Source: Istiophorus platypterus
Lineage: Eukaryota > Chordata > Actinopteri > Istiophoriformes > Istiophoridae
DNA: 64,000 bases
Assembly (NCBI GenBank): GCA_016859345.1
Contig: CM029124.1
Location: forward strand, 13,166,480-13,230,479
Direction of reading: 5' to 3'
Shown here: piece by piece, positions 39,211 to 51,026 of the stretch
Position numbering within the stretch: position 1 is the first letter of the stretch
How the letters are laid out: each line of letters opens with the position of its first letter
Made by a program: the position numbers and the translations under genes
Notes under the pieces: model-generated
The model's database searches: none
Told to the model about the DNA's origin: nothing
Seen by the model: only the letters and a program-made list of their open reading frames with translations

Positions 39211-40110
39211 TTTGACTTCAAAATTCACTGGACCTCATAAGGATAAATTCACTGGACCTCATAAGGATTGAACAAACAACCACAAACCCATCGTTGAGTT
39301 ATTTGATCAAAGGCACTTGAGCTTAGTTTCTTAGTCCTTAACTCTTTCACCTGGTTGCTGGACTTCAAAATTCACCAAGGATCAAACCGACAACCTCAAA
39401 ACTTCAGAGCAATATTCTAACACCCTGAGCCATTTGGTCAGACATTTCTGAGCTATAGTTCTCAGCCCCTTTGATACTTGTTGGACCTCAGTTCAGTGAA
39501 CCTAATAAGGATCACACCATCAAACCCACATCCTCAAAACTTGCAAGCACTCCCCCAACACCCTGAGACATTTCACTTTTGGGGGTTTATGTTGGATGTT
39601 GGACCTTCAAAATTTAGTGCAGGACCTGAGAATCAAACACAACACTTCAAAACTTAAGAGTGGTTCTCTAACATCATGAGCTATTTGACCAGATTTGACT
39701 GAACCTCCTTTCTTAGAGCTATTGATTCTTTCCTTTGGACATAAGACTTCAAAATTTAATGAGCATCATAATGATCAAATCCTTGCCCTCAAAAACTTCT
39801 CAAATGGTATCTGACTTCTCAAGCTAGTTGGTCAGGACCATTATAGTTGTATTTACATATACATTTCAGAGAGTAAGAGGGCTACTCTGGAGTTTTGAGG
39901 TCTGGGGTTTGATTATCAGGATCTGCAGTGAATTTTTAAGTCCAGCACCCAAAGTAAACATCCAAAGGCTCTAGGAAATAAGGGTCAGTTGTCTAACCAA
40001 ATAGCTCATTAGAGGACTACTTGGAAGGTTTGAGGTTGGGAGTTCAATCATTACGAGGCTCAGTCAGTTTGAAAGTCTAACACTCAAAGTGAACACTGAA
40101 AAGCGCTTGG
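39211..40110. repeat. Array of degenerate tRNA-like repeat units with a direction switch
   Basis: Seven diverged units of roughly 120-147 bases can be aligned. Units near 39214, 39361, 39484, 39602 and 39745 read in the minus direction; units near 39880 and 40000 read in the plus direction. Read in its own direction, each has a TGGCTCAG or TAGCTCA block resembling a Pol III A box. About 40 bases later comes a GGTTTGATCC or AGTTCAATC block resembling a B box, then a trailing GAATTTTGAAGTCC. This fits tRNA-derived SINE-like or tandem tRNA-relic origin. Individual units are too decayed to be functional tRNA genes. Unit 1 has an internal perfect 24-bp duplication. Confidence 0.6.
39221..39268. 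repeat. Perfect 24-bp tandem duplication
   Basis: Positions 39221-39244 and 39245-39268 are identical, beginning AAATTCACTGGACCTC and ending ATAAGGAT. This recent duplication lies inside the first unit of the tRNA-like array. Confidence 0.95.
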
Positions 40111-43100
40111 AGAGAAGCTCCCAGTGCAAAGAGGACTTGTTTGCGTAGTGGGTTTGTTTGTGATTGTACGGCACCAGTGGTGCAGTTTCTGCACTGCCAA
40201 TGTACAGTGCACAAATTTGCTGGAGGTGAGAAAGCCAAGTGTCACTTTAATTTACCAATCGTCAAGATAAACAGAATACACTTCCAAGAATGACACATGT
40301 CTATTCATGAAATGCTGGAACATAGAGTGTTCCTTAAACCATACAGCATCCCCATGTACGAAACGGGTACGGACGGTAGTGTATGATTTGATTTAAGTGC
40401 TTTCAACTGGACTTTATATACACATGAAGCGTGATGAGGGTCTGTTCCAACACATTAGTTTCATGTGGTGTGTTATTGTTCCACATGTGAATGGGGATAT
40501 TACTTGTGTTCAGAAAAAAAGATCTTTAAAGCATCTATCAATATTAAAACCTGTGCTCTTAGTGTTCTCCCTGACTGTTCATTTTATTGTCTTTCATGTC
40601 CCTTTTTGGTTATGTTTATGTCCAAAAATATCTTGTACCCAAGCAATGGCATGCTTCAGTCCCCATGTGGGACTTCTCCATGTTTGAAACACAAGTTCCA
40701 GCTCACACATAGTTTCAGTGCGGGCTCATGGAGGTTGACTGATGTGTAGTGAAAACGGGTTCCTGTTTCCTCTCCGTCTTTCCTCTCCAGGAAGCTCTGC
40801 TCCACGTCTTTCATCCCTTAAACTCTGATCTGTGACGCAGAGATGCCGATGCAGATACAGGGATGTGTAGACAAACAGATTACAGTAAAGAGTTTAGATG
40901 AGACAAAAGCAGAGTGACAAAGAGGGGAAAAATGCATAAAAAAAATTCTGGACAGAGGCAACCACAGATTAAAATGAGGTTTGATGGACAGACTGCTGAA
41001 CTGACTGACCTTGGGCTTGTCTTGGCCAGAGATCAGTATGCAGAACATGTGAGAAACACTCCTTCTATGGCAGATAGTGCGCAGGGTTCAATCCCCTCAT
41101 TCAGTACATGTTCAAGAGGATCACAAGTTTCCAAAATCATGTAAGCTGAGTGGAGGAAAAAAAAAGCAGCGTAAATTATTTACATCTGGCTCAGTACTGC
41201 TAGATGGCCAAAAGAGCCCTGTGTTGGCTGTCTCTTTGCCCTCCGCTGTTTGTATCTCTTTACCCCGCTGCTTACTTTCTGGCCCTCTGTTTATGTCTAC
41301 AGAGGTTTAGCTCTGCAAATGACTATTGTCATTTTGGATTAACCTGTTAGTTATATTTCTAGTAATTTGATTCTTAAATTGTCAGAAAATAATGACAAAA
41401 TGTCCGATGCGATTTCCAAGGCCCCACTTGAAAAGTTAAGTATTTGAAAATGTCAGCTTGGGTTCCCTTGAAATTTTTGCCAGAATTTTCAAGCATTTCT
41501 TAGACTAAACAAATCTGATCAATTAGGAAAATAATTGTCAGGTTGATCAATAATGAAAATACAGTAGGTGTTAGTTGTAGCCCAACACTACCGTATATGT
41601 ATCACCCGTTGGAGCACATATGTCAAGCAGGTTTGACAGAGGCATAGCATAACATCTATACATCCATATTCGGAGCCAAGATGCTTTTACCGTGTTTTCA
41701 CTTAAGCACCTGTTCTTCATTGCGTGTCTAAGATGTCTCTCTTTGGTTGGACAGTTGATGTTTAGACATCCCAATGGTACGCACCCAACCCAGACCACAC
41801 AACCTTCACATCTCACAGTGTAAAACAACACACTTCTTCTGATGAAACACTTTCCACTGAAACATGCTTTCTCCTCTTGCCCAAGTGCTCTGCTATGCCA
41901 AACATGTGCTGCTCTTTTGAAATGTTGGATCATTAATGTCCATAAACACTTCAAACGCTGAAGAGCGATTGCTCTGACGCTGGCTCATTGGCGCTGCATT
42001 TGGTGGGGTTATTGTTTTAGGCAGCCGGGAAAGTACAGACCGTTTTTGGGCGAGCAATCTGCGCATGGAAGGGAATCAGATGATTAAGCCTGTGCAGTCT
42101 GTATTCACACCAAGGACAAATACCAGCGGGGAACATTTAAGGACTTTAGTTACAGCAGATTTGTGTGAATATTTATTAAAGTAGGCTTTATTCTGAAAAT
42201 TTTCACAAAATTTTTTTAGGCCTCGCTGATATATTGTGAAATTCAGTGTGTCATTTGTGACTAAAACTTCACAGCACATTTTTGAACTGTCCTGCATCAT
42301 CACTAGCTATATAGAGCTGTGCTTATGCTAAATCATTAAAATCTCATTTCAATTTTTCTGCCATCCTGAAAGACAGAAGTAATTACAGCATTAAACTTCT
42401 GTGCTAAACAAGCATAACATTTTTCACATGGTATTATAAGCTTGCTAATTGAATGCTGTAGATGTATCCAACTGTGAGCAGCATCTTTTTGGCCAGTAGT
42501 TACAGAAAAATGTGTGTTTTGTCAACTTATTGGTCTATGAGATGATGCCCTGGGATTTAATAAAATCAGAGCCTGGCAAAGGAAATGTGATTGGGTGCAA
42601 TAAAGGTTCAGTGATAAGGAAACAATGAGAGACATTATTACCTGAGAGAGAAAGTGAGTAAAGCATGAACTACAATATCAAGGCGAGGAGGAGTCAAGAA
42701 AAAGATGAGAATAGTGAGAATCTGTTGGCCTGGAGCTAAAGAGGTAAAGAGGACTTAAAGGCTGAGCTGGAGTCAAAAACAGGCATGAGTAGAACTTTAA
42801 GACTTGTTATATAATGTGCAACAAGGCTAAGTAAGATAAAAGCCTTTCTCTCAAACTGTTGTATAGCACTGGAACGATTAGCGTATCAATCAATAAATTG
42901 AAATAAGTTGTCATCAGTTGAGTTGGCCAAATATTTGCTGGTTCCAGGCTCTCAAATATGCGGATTTGAGGATTTGGGAAAATTCCTCTGTCTTATATAA
43001 CTTTAATTGGAATGTCTTTGGCTTTTGAACTGATGGTCGAACAAACTAGCAATAGAAGATGTCACCTTGAGCTCCAGGAACTTGGGATAGGCATTTTTCT

Positions 43101-46100
43101 AAAACGTTTACAGTAAGAACCCAACAAATAAATCGGAGAAAAAAATTATATGATCATTTGAACATCACATTGTTTTCATTCCTAAGGGTGTAGAAGAGTA
43201 TTGTGGACATTATATATGAAGACGGTGGCAGGCGCAGAATTTGATCATGTCAAGTGGTGTATGCACATCACAGCAGAAAACCAAAGGTCTCACCCTGCAT
43301 GTTGCATGTAGGTTGGCTCGCAATAGGTCGCTATATTTCAGAGACTCAGGCTGTTTTTGGAGCAAACCTCGTAGCTGCACCTGCATTAATATATTTTGCC
43401 TGGTGAATATCTTTTTGTTACTGTACCGTTCTGGACATCCAGAAATACAAGTAACAAACCTTTTGTTCCATCTTTCGATTTAAGCTGCGGTCGGCAGCAA
43501 TCAACTACACCCACAAAGGTCAGTGCAGCTTGGGGTGAAAATTCGACAAATTGGAACTTGGTAGACTGCAGACGTGCAGAGCCATCATATACCCCAACAT
43601 ATAGATGGAGGACAAAAATACGTCTGTCTGCAATAGTGTGAATATACTTAGATCCTTCATTCTCTCAATTTGCAACTACTCCAGTCAGGAAAATAATTCC
43701 TCCCAAGAATACTGACAGACAAAACAAGCTTAAATTGGGTAAGTTGTTGAGAATTTTGCAATTAACAGAACATTATCTTCTCAAAAATTAGACACAATTT
43801 ATGTCCTTTTGTCATTTATTTGTATTTTTTCATTGGACCTCTCTTCTGGTTCATCCTTTCCCTTTCCCTGTGAGATATAACCCTCAATTAGTTTTTTTTC
43901 CCAGCACGCATTTCAGTTTTTCAGTTTTTTGTCTGGTTGGCCTAGCCAGATTCAAACATTGAAAAAATTTGCTAATTGTTAAGGGGATCAAATCTTTTAT
44001 TTTCAACCTTTTCTCACTACAGGATAATCAGTAAAGAACCATTGCATTTGATATACACAAAGACCCTAAACAGTGAGTCTGTGTATCTTTTAAGGAGGAG
44101 GACACTTGTCGGTGGAACTGGGGACAGGGACTGTTTCCAGCCAACAATAGCAGAATGCTACTCAAACACAACCCCACTGAGCCACACTGATTATCCTGGT
44201 CAGTTTGAAAAGAGCCTGACAAGTAGAAACTGGGAGATTATGTCAATTAGTGGCCACGGACCCACCTGACCAGACCGCCTCACCATCGGGGTCTGATGGG
44301 GTCAAAGTTCATGACCCGACTGCCAAAACATTGAGGCTGCTAATCCCAGTCCACAGAGGAGGGCTTTGACTTGGTGCTCAGTTTTATCAGCTTGCATGCC
44401 CACACACACAAACACGCACACCAACATGCTTTCACCTCCCTCTGACCTTCCGCTCATCCCTGCCTGACCTTGACCTCTGCTGTTGTGTGTGTAACAAAAA
44501 GAGAGAGGGTGAGGTCAACAGGTCTCCAGGGAAAGAGATTTATTTATTGGCTGATGCTTGTCTTTCCAAACGGGTGTAAATCTACGCGCCAGCCAAGTGT
44601 TTGTGTATGCACGTGGGCGTGTGAAGTCAATGAACTTTTGTTTCTGCTTATGTGTTTGTGCCAGTGTTTGTTTTGTCTGTGCCTTTGCATCCTGGCACTC
44701 TTCTTTATTAATACATGTGGATGCGTGTTTGGCTGCACTTAGGAGTATATCATCTTTCATGTTTGTGTGTGCAAGGGTGTCAGTGCGTGGGAGTGTGTTT
44801 GTGTGTGTTTATGTGCTTTCCGTGCGACTGTAAATCTCCGGACTGACATGTTGGTTCAGTGGGGAAACAGCAGTTTTGGGACACACTGATGGCCTTCGCA
44901 GATGGCTTCAGGACCCTACCCACGGGAGGCCGCCTACTCCACCTATTAATTTATTCATTTTCCACTGCAGAGGAGACACTGAGGCCAATGTGATTGTTTC
45001 CAAGAGCCAAAGTCCCTTGAGAGCAGCTTGGGTGTTTTCTTATCCAGTCCCTTCTCCCCCCTCATTCTTTTGTAGCCTCTTCTGTCCCTCTGCCCTCTTT
45101 TCCCCAGGTTAGCGTTGTTGTGCCTGTGTGTGTTCTGTGACTCTAATCGTATCACCATAGTGCAACAGGCTAGCTGACAAGCGTTGAATGTCATTGTCAC
45201 CATGTTATTGTGTTGCTGAGTCAGTGTGGGACACAGAGCAGTACCAAGTAGAGGAAAGGCTAAAATTTGACTGTCACCTATTACTCGTCTCACACTGAGA
45301 CACTTCACGTCTCTTTTGTGGATGGGATAAGTATCTGATTTCAAAAAGAGATATTGGACAGGAATTTCAGTTGCTCAGAGTTGGTTAGAGCGATCAGATT
45401 GCAAGTCATATTAGACTCTGCAGGTGATTTCAGATGAGCCAGATGTTGAAAAGGATTAAATGCCTCAGATTTCCAAGCAAATCATGTTTGTGCATATCTC
45501 AAGTCTAACTAGAAGTGGTCTTTTAAAGTTGCAATTTACAAGGATTTAGCCCTGTGATAATGGCAGAAGAAGTGACACTGATATTAGCCATATTCTCTGT
45601 GACAAAATGAAATCGACTGCAGTGATTTCAGCACTTGCAGTCATTCAGAGTCTTAAAATGATGCCGTAGAACCTAACTGACCCCATCATGAGAAGTGATG
45701 TCATATGTCTGTTGTATATTAAATGAAATAAATTTTGATCAGAGTGATCATGGACTGTAAATACTGTGTGAGAGGCATGCTGCACAGTAGAACAAAGGGG
45801 AATTCTGACCCAGCAAATCCGCCAGAGGCAGCTGAAGGTTGCATCAAACCAGGGAAACATATGCTTGAGATTGTCCATCATATGGACTTCAATAGAAGTG
45901 AATAGAAAACAGCAAATATTCACGGAACAAATTTTCAACATGATCATATAATTCTAAAAAAAATGTGAGTGTGCCGCAGAGAGTAGCAAGTTATCCCTAT
46001 AACCCTGAAGAGCAGTGATTTGATATTCCACATGTATTGTCAAAAACTTGAAACTCCACTTTGCATCGTTTTATAAATGAATTTACTGAAACAATCCTGC

Positions 46101-46331
46101 TTCATCATTCATATTCATCATGACTCAGCTAGCTTAAACAGGCCTTTTAGCTCAAGACAGTTTGCTTCTAAATGAGAACAGTGTTGTGGGAAGTAGCCTT
46201 CTCACTGTGTGTATACCACATGTAGAAAGTTTCCTTGACTTTATTATAGGGAGAAAATGATTCCCTGGCTCGCTCTAGGCCTTTTGAAGGGAGTCTACAC
46301 AGCACACTTACTCACATCCACACACAGGCAC

Positions 46332-46333
<2 letters not shown>

Positions 46334-46387
<54 letters not shown>
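46334..46387. repeat. (CA)n microsatellite
   Basis: A CA run of about 54 bases. Confidence 0.95.
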
Positions 46388-46388
<1 letters not shown>

Positions 46389-47589
46389 CAAAACGCAACA
46401 TCTTTAATGCATTTTACTGAGTAAGCCAGGCCAAGGCTCGGAGCCGATACAGTCCTTCTGTCTATGTGCTGCCGTTTCCACCCTCTCTCACTCTCTCTCT
46501 TTTTTTTTTTTTTAAGCTCTTGCTCTCCTCCCTTCCTGCAGACAGGTGGTCGAGAGGTTTAAACCAGAAGGATGTTGGCTTACATTCTAATGCTGCTTTA
46601 ATGGCACCTTGAATGGTGGGTAGAAAGAGGAATGCTACAACTAATAGAAATTCTTCAGACTCTCCGGGACGTTATATAATGGTCTCTTTCTGTTGAGGTA
46701 GACTAGTCGAATCTGATGAACGTTTGTATGAGCATGTATGTGTGCTCACTGGTGTGTAAGTGTGTTCATGTCTGCATTAATGTTTTAGTTAACAAAAAAG
46801 TCAAAAAACTTGAATCAAATGCTAAAATGATTCAAACTTGTATTGATAAAATAACATTACCTCAAAAGAAGTAATGTGTTCATTTGGATCAGCCTTGTTT
46901 CAGTCAATGACATTTTTCAGTCATGACTTATAACAATTTGTTAGTAATAACCTCTTTTTTTTTTTTTAAATTGTAAACTGTTGCCAATGCATAATACCTT
47001 GTCCAAAGACAATGAAATTTTAAAACATGAGAAGTAAAAGCTTTTTTGTAGGTTGCCCAGAAAACGGCTTCCTTCCAGACTTCGCCTTTTTTCTATAATG
47101 CTCCCTCCATCCATCCTGAAAACTATAGCAAAGTTATAAAATCTAATATTGAATATTGGGTCAGTGTACATTTGTTCTTTCCTTGTCCATAACTTATAAA
47201 GAAATCAAATAAAATCACATTGACAAATAGATTTGAGATAAGTGGAGGAGATCAGTGTTTCGCAGCCACTGGTTTCAATGTAGACACGTTTAAAAATATA
47301 CTGTAAATTTGATTTACAGTGCACACATTCAGGCTTTATTAGCTCATTTCTCGAAAGACCTTCACTATGAAATAAAAATATTTTCTCAAATATTAAAAAT
47401 AAGTGGCTGTAAATCAGTCACACCCATCTCTTTGGGTTTTGTCAAAAGAAACTATGGAGAATCCAGAAAATCAACAACAGAAGAAAAACAAGTTGGCGGG
47501 TGAGGGAAAGTATGATAAATAAAGAAGAAAAGTTACGACATAAAGTCTTTGAATTTTAAAGAAATTCTACAGCGTCGGTAACCACTGAG

Positions 47590-47592
<3 letters not shown>

Positions 47593-47680
<88 letters not shown>
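47593..47680. repeat. (TG)n microsatellite
   Basis: A pure TG run of about 88 bases, the longest pure dinucleotide tract in the window. Confidence 0.95.
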
Positions 47681-47683
<3 letters not shown>

Positions 47684-47827
47684 GTGACAGCCAGACTGAC
47701 TATTCAGCTGTGAAAAAGGTGCTGCTTATCAGCACACTGCAATAAAAACACACAATGCACCCATTCTTCAACAGTTTGTGTGCATGTGTGGATGAAAAGG
47801 AAATACGTGTTAGTGTATGTTAGTGAG

Positions 47828-47828
<1 letters not shown>

Positions 47829-47871
<43 letters not shown>
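47829..47871. repeat. (TG)n microsatellite
   Basis: A TG run of about 43 bases, only 150 bases from the larger tract on its left. Confidence 0.95.
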
Positions 47872-47875
<4 letters not shown>

Positions 47876-49250
47876 GGCGATGCTCTTTCTGCTCTACTTC
47901 TATGTAACCATTGTTATCGGTTAAGTATGTTGATGGAACTGATATTTGTCTGAAATGACGTATCAGTGGAGGAAGGTGAGACAACAGCAGCGTGTAGTCA
48001 TTTATTTCCCGACGTGTGTGTCTTTTGAGTGCATGTGTGTGTGCATGTGTGTGTGCATGTGTGTCACTGGTCCCTCATCAGGCCCTTATTAACTACATGA
48101 AGTGACCTTTGAGGAGTCGCTGATGGGTTTCTATGGGACCAAGCCAAGTTTCTCCAACGGTTTCTTTTTCACCTTCCCTTTTTTTTCTCTGCCTGGAGCT
48201 CACTCATGTGTCACATTTTATGAAAGCTGCTCATCGTTCCCCTCTAAGCTAGATGTAGTCTACTGCATGAGAGCTGATTCAGCTCTGAAAGAGGGGTCAA
48301 CACTTTCCAACAAAGCCTTCTCCATCTTAGAAGAATTTGAATTTCTTGCTCAGTGGTTTTTGTTTTCAATCAGTCACAGTGAATTTGTAGGTTCTGAAGT
48401 CTCCAATAAAGAAAGCCCTCTCCAGCATGTTTCTGCCCATTATCCCTGTCCCCTCCTGTTTCTGTCAGTCCATAGCCAAGACACAGAGTGTGCACTGTCT
48501 CCACAATCAGTTGGAAATCGGTCATCACTCTACTGGCGTTCACGCTTCGAACAGCCTCCAAAATCTCCACATTCTGGGAAAAAGAGGCGGAAGACAATAA
48601 ACAGTGTAAAGTGTCACAATTAATCCATCTTGTATTTTGGAGAAAAAAGATGCCAAATCTTTTCATTTCAGTGAATTAGCTCTGGGTGGTTTTGATAAAG
48701 TTGGTTCAGTTACACTGCAGACTGCTGTCTGTCTGAAGGTTTTGGCACTGCACAGAGTGCAGTTGAGGTTTCACTCCTTTCTTCCCTTTGAAAGTAGAAA
48801 TGAAGGTGCAGGGCCATGAGCACTTTAACAATCCTCCTAATGTTTGTGGAAAAACTGCAACTTAGATTAGGTCCTTGAGACACTTTGCTCAACTTTATTT
48901 TCAACTTAAAAGTCTGTAATAGAATTGAATTACTAATATAGAATAATAGAAAAATGTGTGATAGAATTTTCAAAGCAAATTGAATTGTCTAAATCAGATC
49001 AATGTAAAAATTATCAATGTAAAATTAAGATTTTGGACTTTTTTTTTCCAATTAATGGGAAGTATATGATCCGTTAAACTTGGAAAATACACAGAATTTT
49101 CTATTACCTTTTTGTTCTTTAAATGGAAAATTAATTGATTAAGCATTACAAAGACCCAGGAACCCACAGTACATAGCTTTATATAGAATCAAATGGGGGG
49201 GGGGTTTCTTATGTGTTTAGTATGCACCCATGTATTTTCTCACCCAAGCA

Positions 49251-49252
<2 letters not shown>

Positions 49253-49317
<65 letters not shown>
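49253..49317. repeat. (TA)n microsatellite
   Basis: A pure TA run of about 65 bases running into a short TG tract. It lies about 1 kb beyond the candidate sfrp5 polyadenylation site. Confidence 0.95.
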
Positions 49318-49326
<9 letters not shown>

Positions 49327-50396
49327 CACTTTGTGTTTCAATCATAATGATAAAGAAATGGCACATTTCAAAGATGTATTCTTTATAAAAATTTCAAATA
49401 TATTTTATTCATTTACTTTTTTGTAAAACAAAGATGTATTTCAGTAACAGAACTACTTACAGGTTAACTAGTTGGAAAATATTGTCAAAGTTAAATTTTC
49501 ATCTCTTACTGCTATGGCAACAGTGAATTCAGGTGCTACGTCTGTATGTATGATCTGCTATCATACCATAGAAGTTTAACTGAAGCAAATTTAAAGATGT
49601 AAGTACAAAAAAAAGAAACATTTGAGGAGTGATAGTGAAAAATAGCAAGTATCAGAGACTTATCAACCCAACATTGTTGGTTCTGTCCAGAGTCTCTTTC
49701 TCTTTCTTTCTTTCTTTTTTAATCTCCACTTGTTTTCAGGAAGATGTCTCCTCTGCCTCAACCTCCTTCTCCCTCCAATTCAAAAAGCAAAAAATATTCA
49801 AGTTTCCCTCTTTCAGGCCGCAAAAAAACGGTGCTGTACAAAGTCAGTGGAAGCACCATTCATTCTGCCAGTCTTTCTTCTTCCATCGGTCTTCTTTCCC
49901 ACCAGGAATAAAAGAAAAAAGCCCAGTTTTCTATTAATCTAGTATTCATCTGAATTACCTACTTTTTACATTATTAAAACATACAGTTAAGTTGATCATC
50001 TACATTTCTCTGCTTTGATGTTGTTCCTGGGAGCTCTGTGCCAGTGTGTGCACTGGACCATTGCACAGCCCACATACACTGAAGCGTATTATTTCTGTCA
50101 GCTGTTTTTACACAGAAAGAAACCCTGCCTTCCCACTCGGCTCCCTTCCCATTCTATCTCACTATTATCATCACATTATCAAACATGTCTTCCCTCCAAT
50201 AGTTGCCTCAAATCTTTAAATTCCCATTTCTTAATGCTACCATCTTATTGATAAAGTTGCTGTAAGATATCGTACAGTTGATTGGTTCTACTATATCAGA
50301 AAAGGAAAGGAGAATTGTTAATGAGAATTCTATTAAATTGCAGGGGGTGGATGAAAAATGTCTCTTTTTCTTCCTGTTGTAAATCTGTGGTTTCTT

Positions 50397-50402
50397 TTTA
50401 TT
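50397..50402 (-). terminator. sfrp5: Candidate sfrp5 polyadenylation signal
   Basis: An AATAAA hexamer on the minus strand about 300 bases past the sfrp5 stop codon is the first canonical one I see downstream. No clear GU-rich downstream element follows, so the real site may be further on. Confidence 0.35.
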
Positions 50403-50697
50403 ATTATTCAGTGGGAGCTGTAGAACGTGCAGCTTTTTTCCTCTCCAACATTAATATGTCTGATTCATCTAAGCAGATCAGAACCACCCCCTTGACTACC
50501 TGATTCATGTTAAAGCTGAGAAAATAAAAGCTCGACCACCCTGCAACCACTTCAGGACTCTGTCATGGGCTGGTAAAAGATTTTTTCAGGGAACTGGGGT
50601 TCAGGGATGCATTAGTGGAATGAGAATTAGGATTTATATGGAACAGGGTGGAGTGTGGGAGCGACTGTGGACTCTGCGAGAAGTACAGCGAACTGCG

Positions 50698-51026
50698 TCA
50701 CTGGAAGACAGTGTGGTAGGTGGGGCACTGATGAGACTTCATGTACTTGATGGCGAACTTGAGCTCCTTGCTCTTCTTGTCCCATTTGTGAATGGACATG
50801 AGCAGCAGTTGCTGGTCCACTTTGCGGCCCATGATGAGGAAGTTGGAGCCCAGGCTGTCCAGCTGGGAGCATGGGCAGTTTGCACCATTCTTGATGTACA
50901 GGGTCAGTTTCTTCAGGTCCTTCTTCCTTAGCACACCCTGCTTCAACACTTTCTTTTTCTTTTGTGCTGCAATCAGCTTCCGGTCACCCTTCTCCTTTTT
51001 CACCTCCTTAATTTTCATCTTGAGAG
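50698..51026 (-). CDS. sfrp5: sfrp5 coding exon 3 (netrin-like domain)
   Basis: The exon begins after acceptor CTTCCTTAG (AG at 51028-51027) and ends with the stop codon at 50700-50698. It encodes LKMKIKEVKKEKGDRK, the lysine-rich QKKKK stretch, KNGANCPCSQLDSL, FLIMGRKVDQQLLLM, HKWDKKSKE and the terminal CPTYHTVFQ. The last three netrin-domain cysteines are here. The open frame extends upstream into the intron (LFLFSS), which is read-through of the acceptor's pyrimidine tract. Confidence 0.95.

Larger units (their letters stand above)
17601..50396. other. Intergenic region between zmat4 promoter block and sfrp5 3' end
   Basis: About 33 kb in which I recognise no protein-coding exon, tRNA or rRNA gene. 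It holds microsatellites, a GC-rich patch near 20.9-21.05 kb, a perfect hairpin near 32.6 kb, a minisatellite near 38.6 kb and a tRNA-like repeat array near 39.2-40.1 kb, each listed separately. Distal enhancers or long noncoding RNA exons could be present but cannot be told from a single sequence. Confidence 0.7.

Noticed and set aside
39211..40110. Functional tRNA genes in the tRNA-like array
   Set aside because: Boxes are degenerate and the acceptor and anticodon stems do not form convincingly; these are relics at most.
48102..48623. 173-codon plus-strand open frame near the sfrp5 3' end
   Set aside because: Serine- and phenylalanine-rich with no family resemblance and no supporting splice or conservation signal visible.
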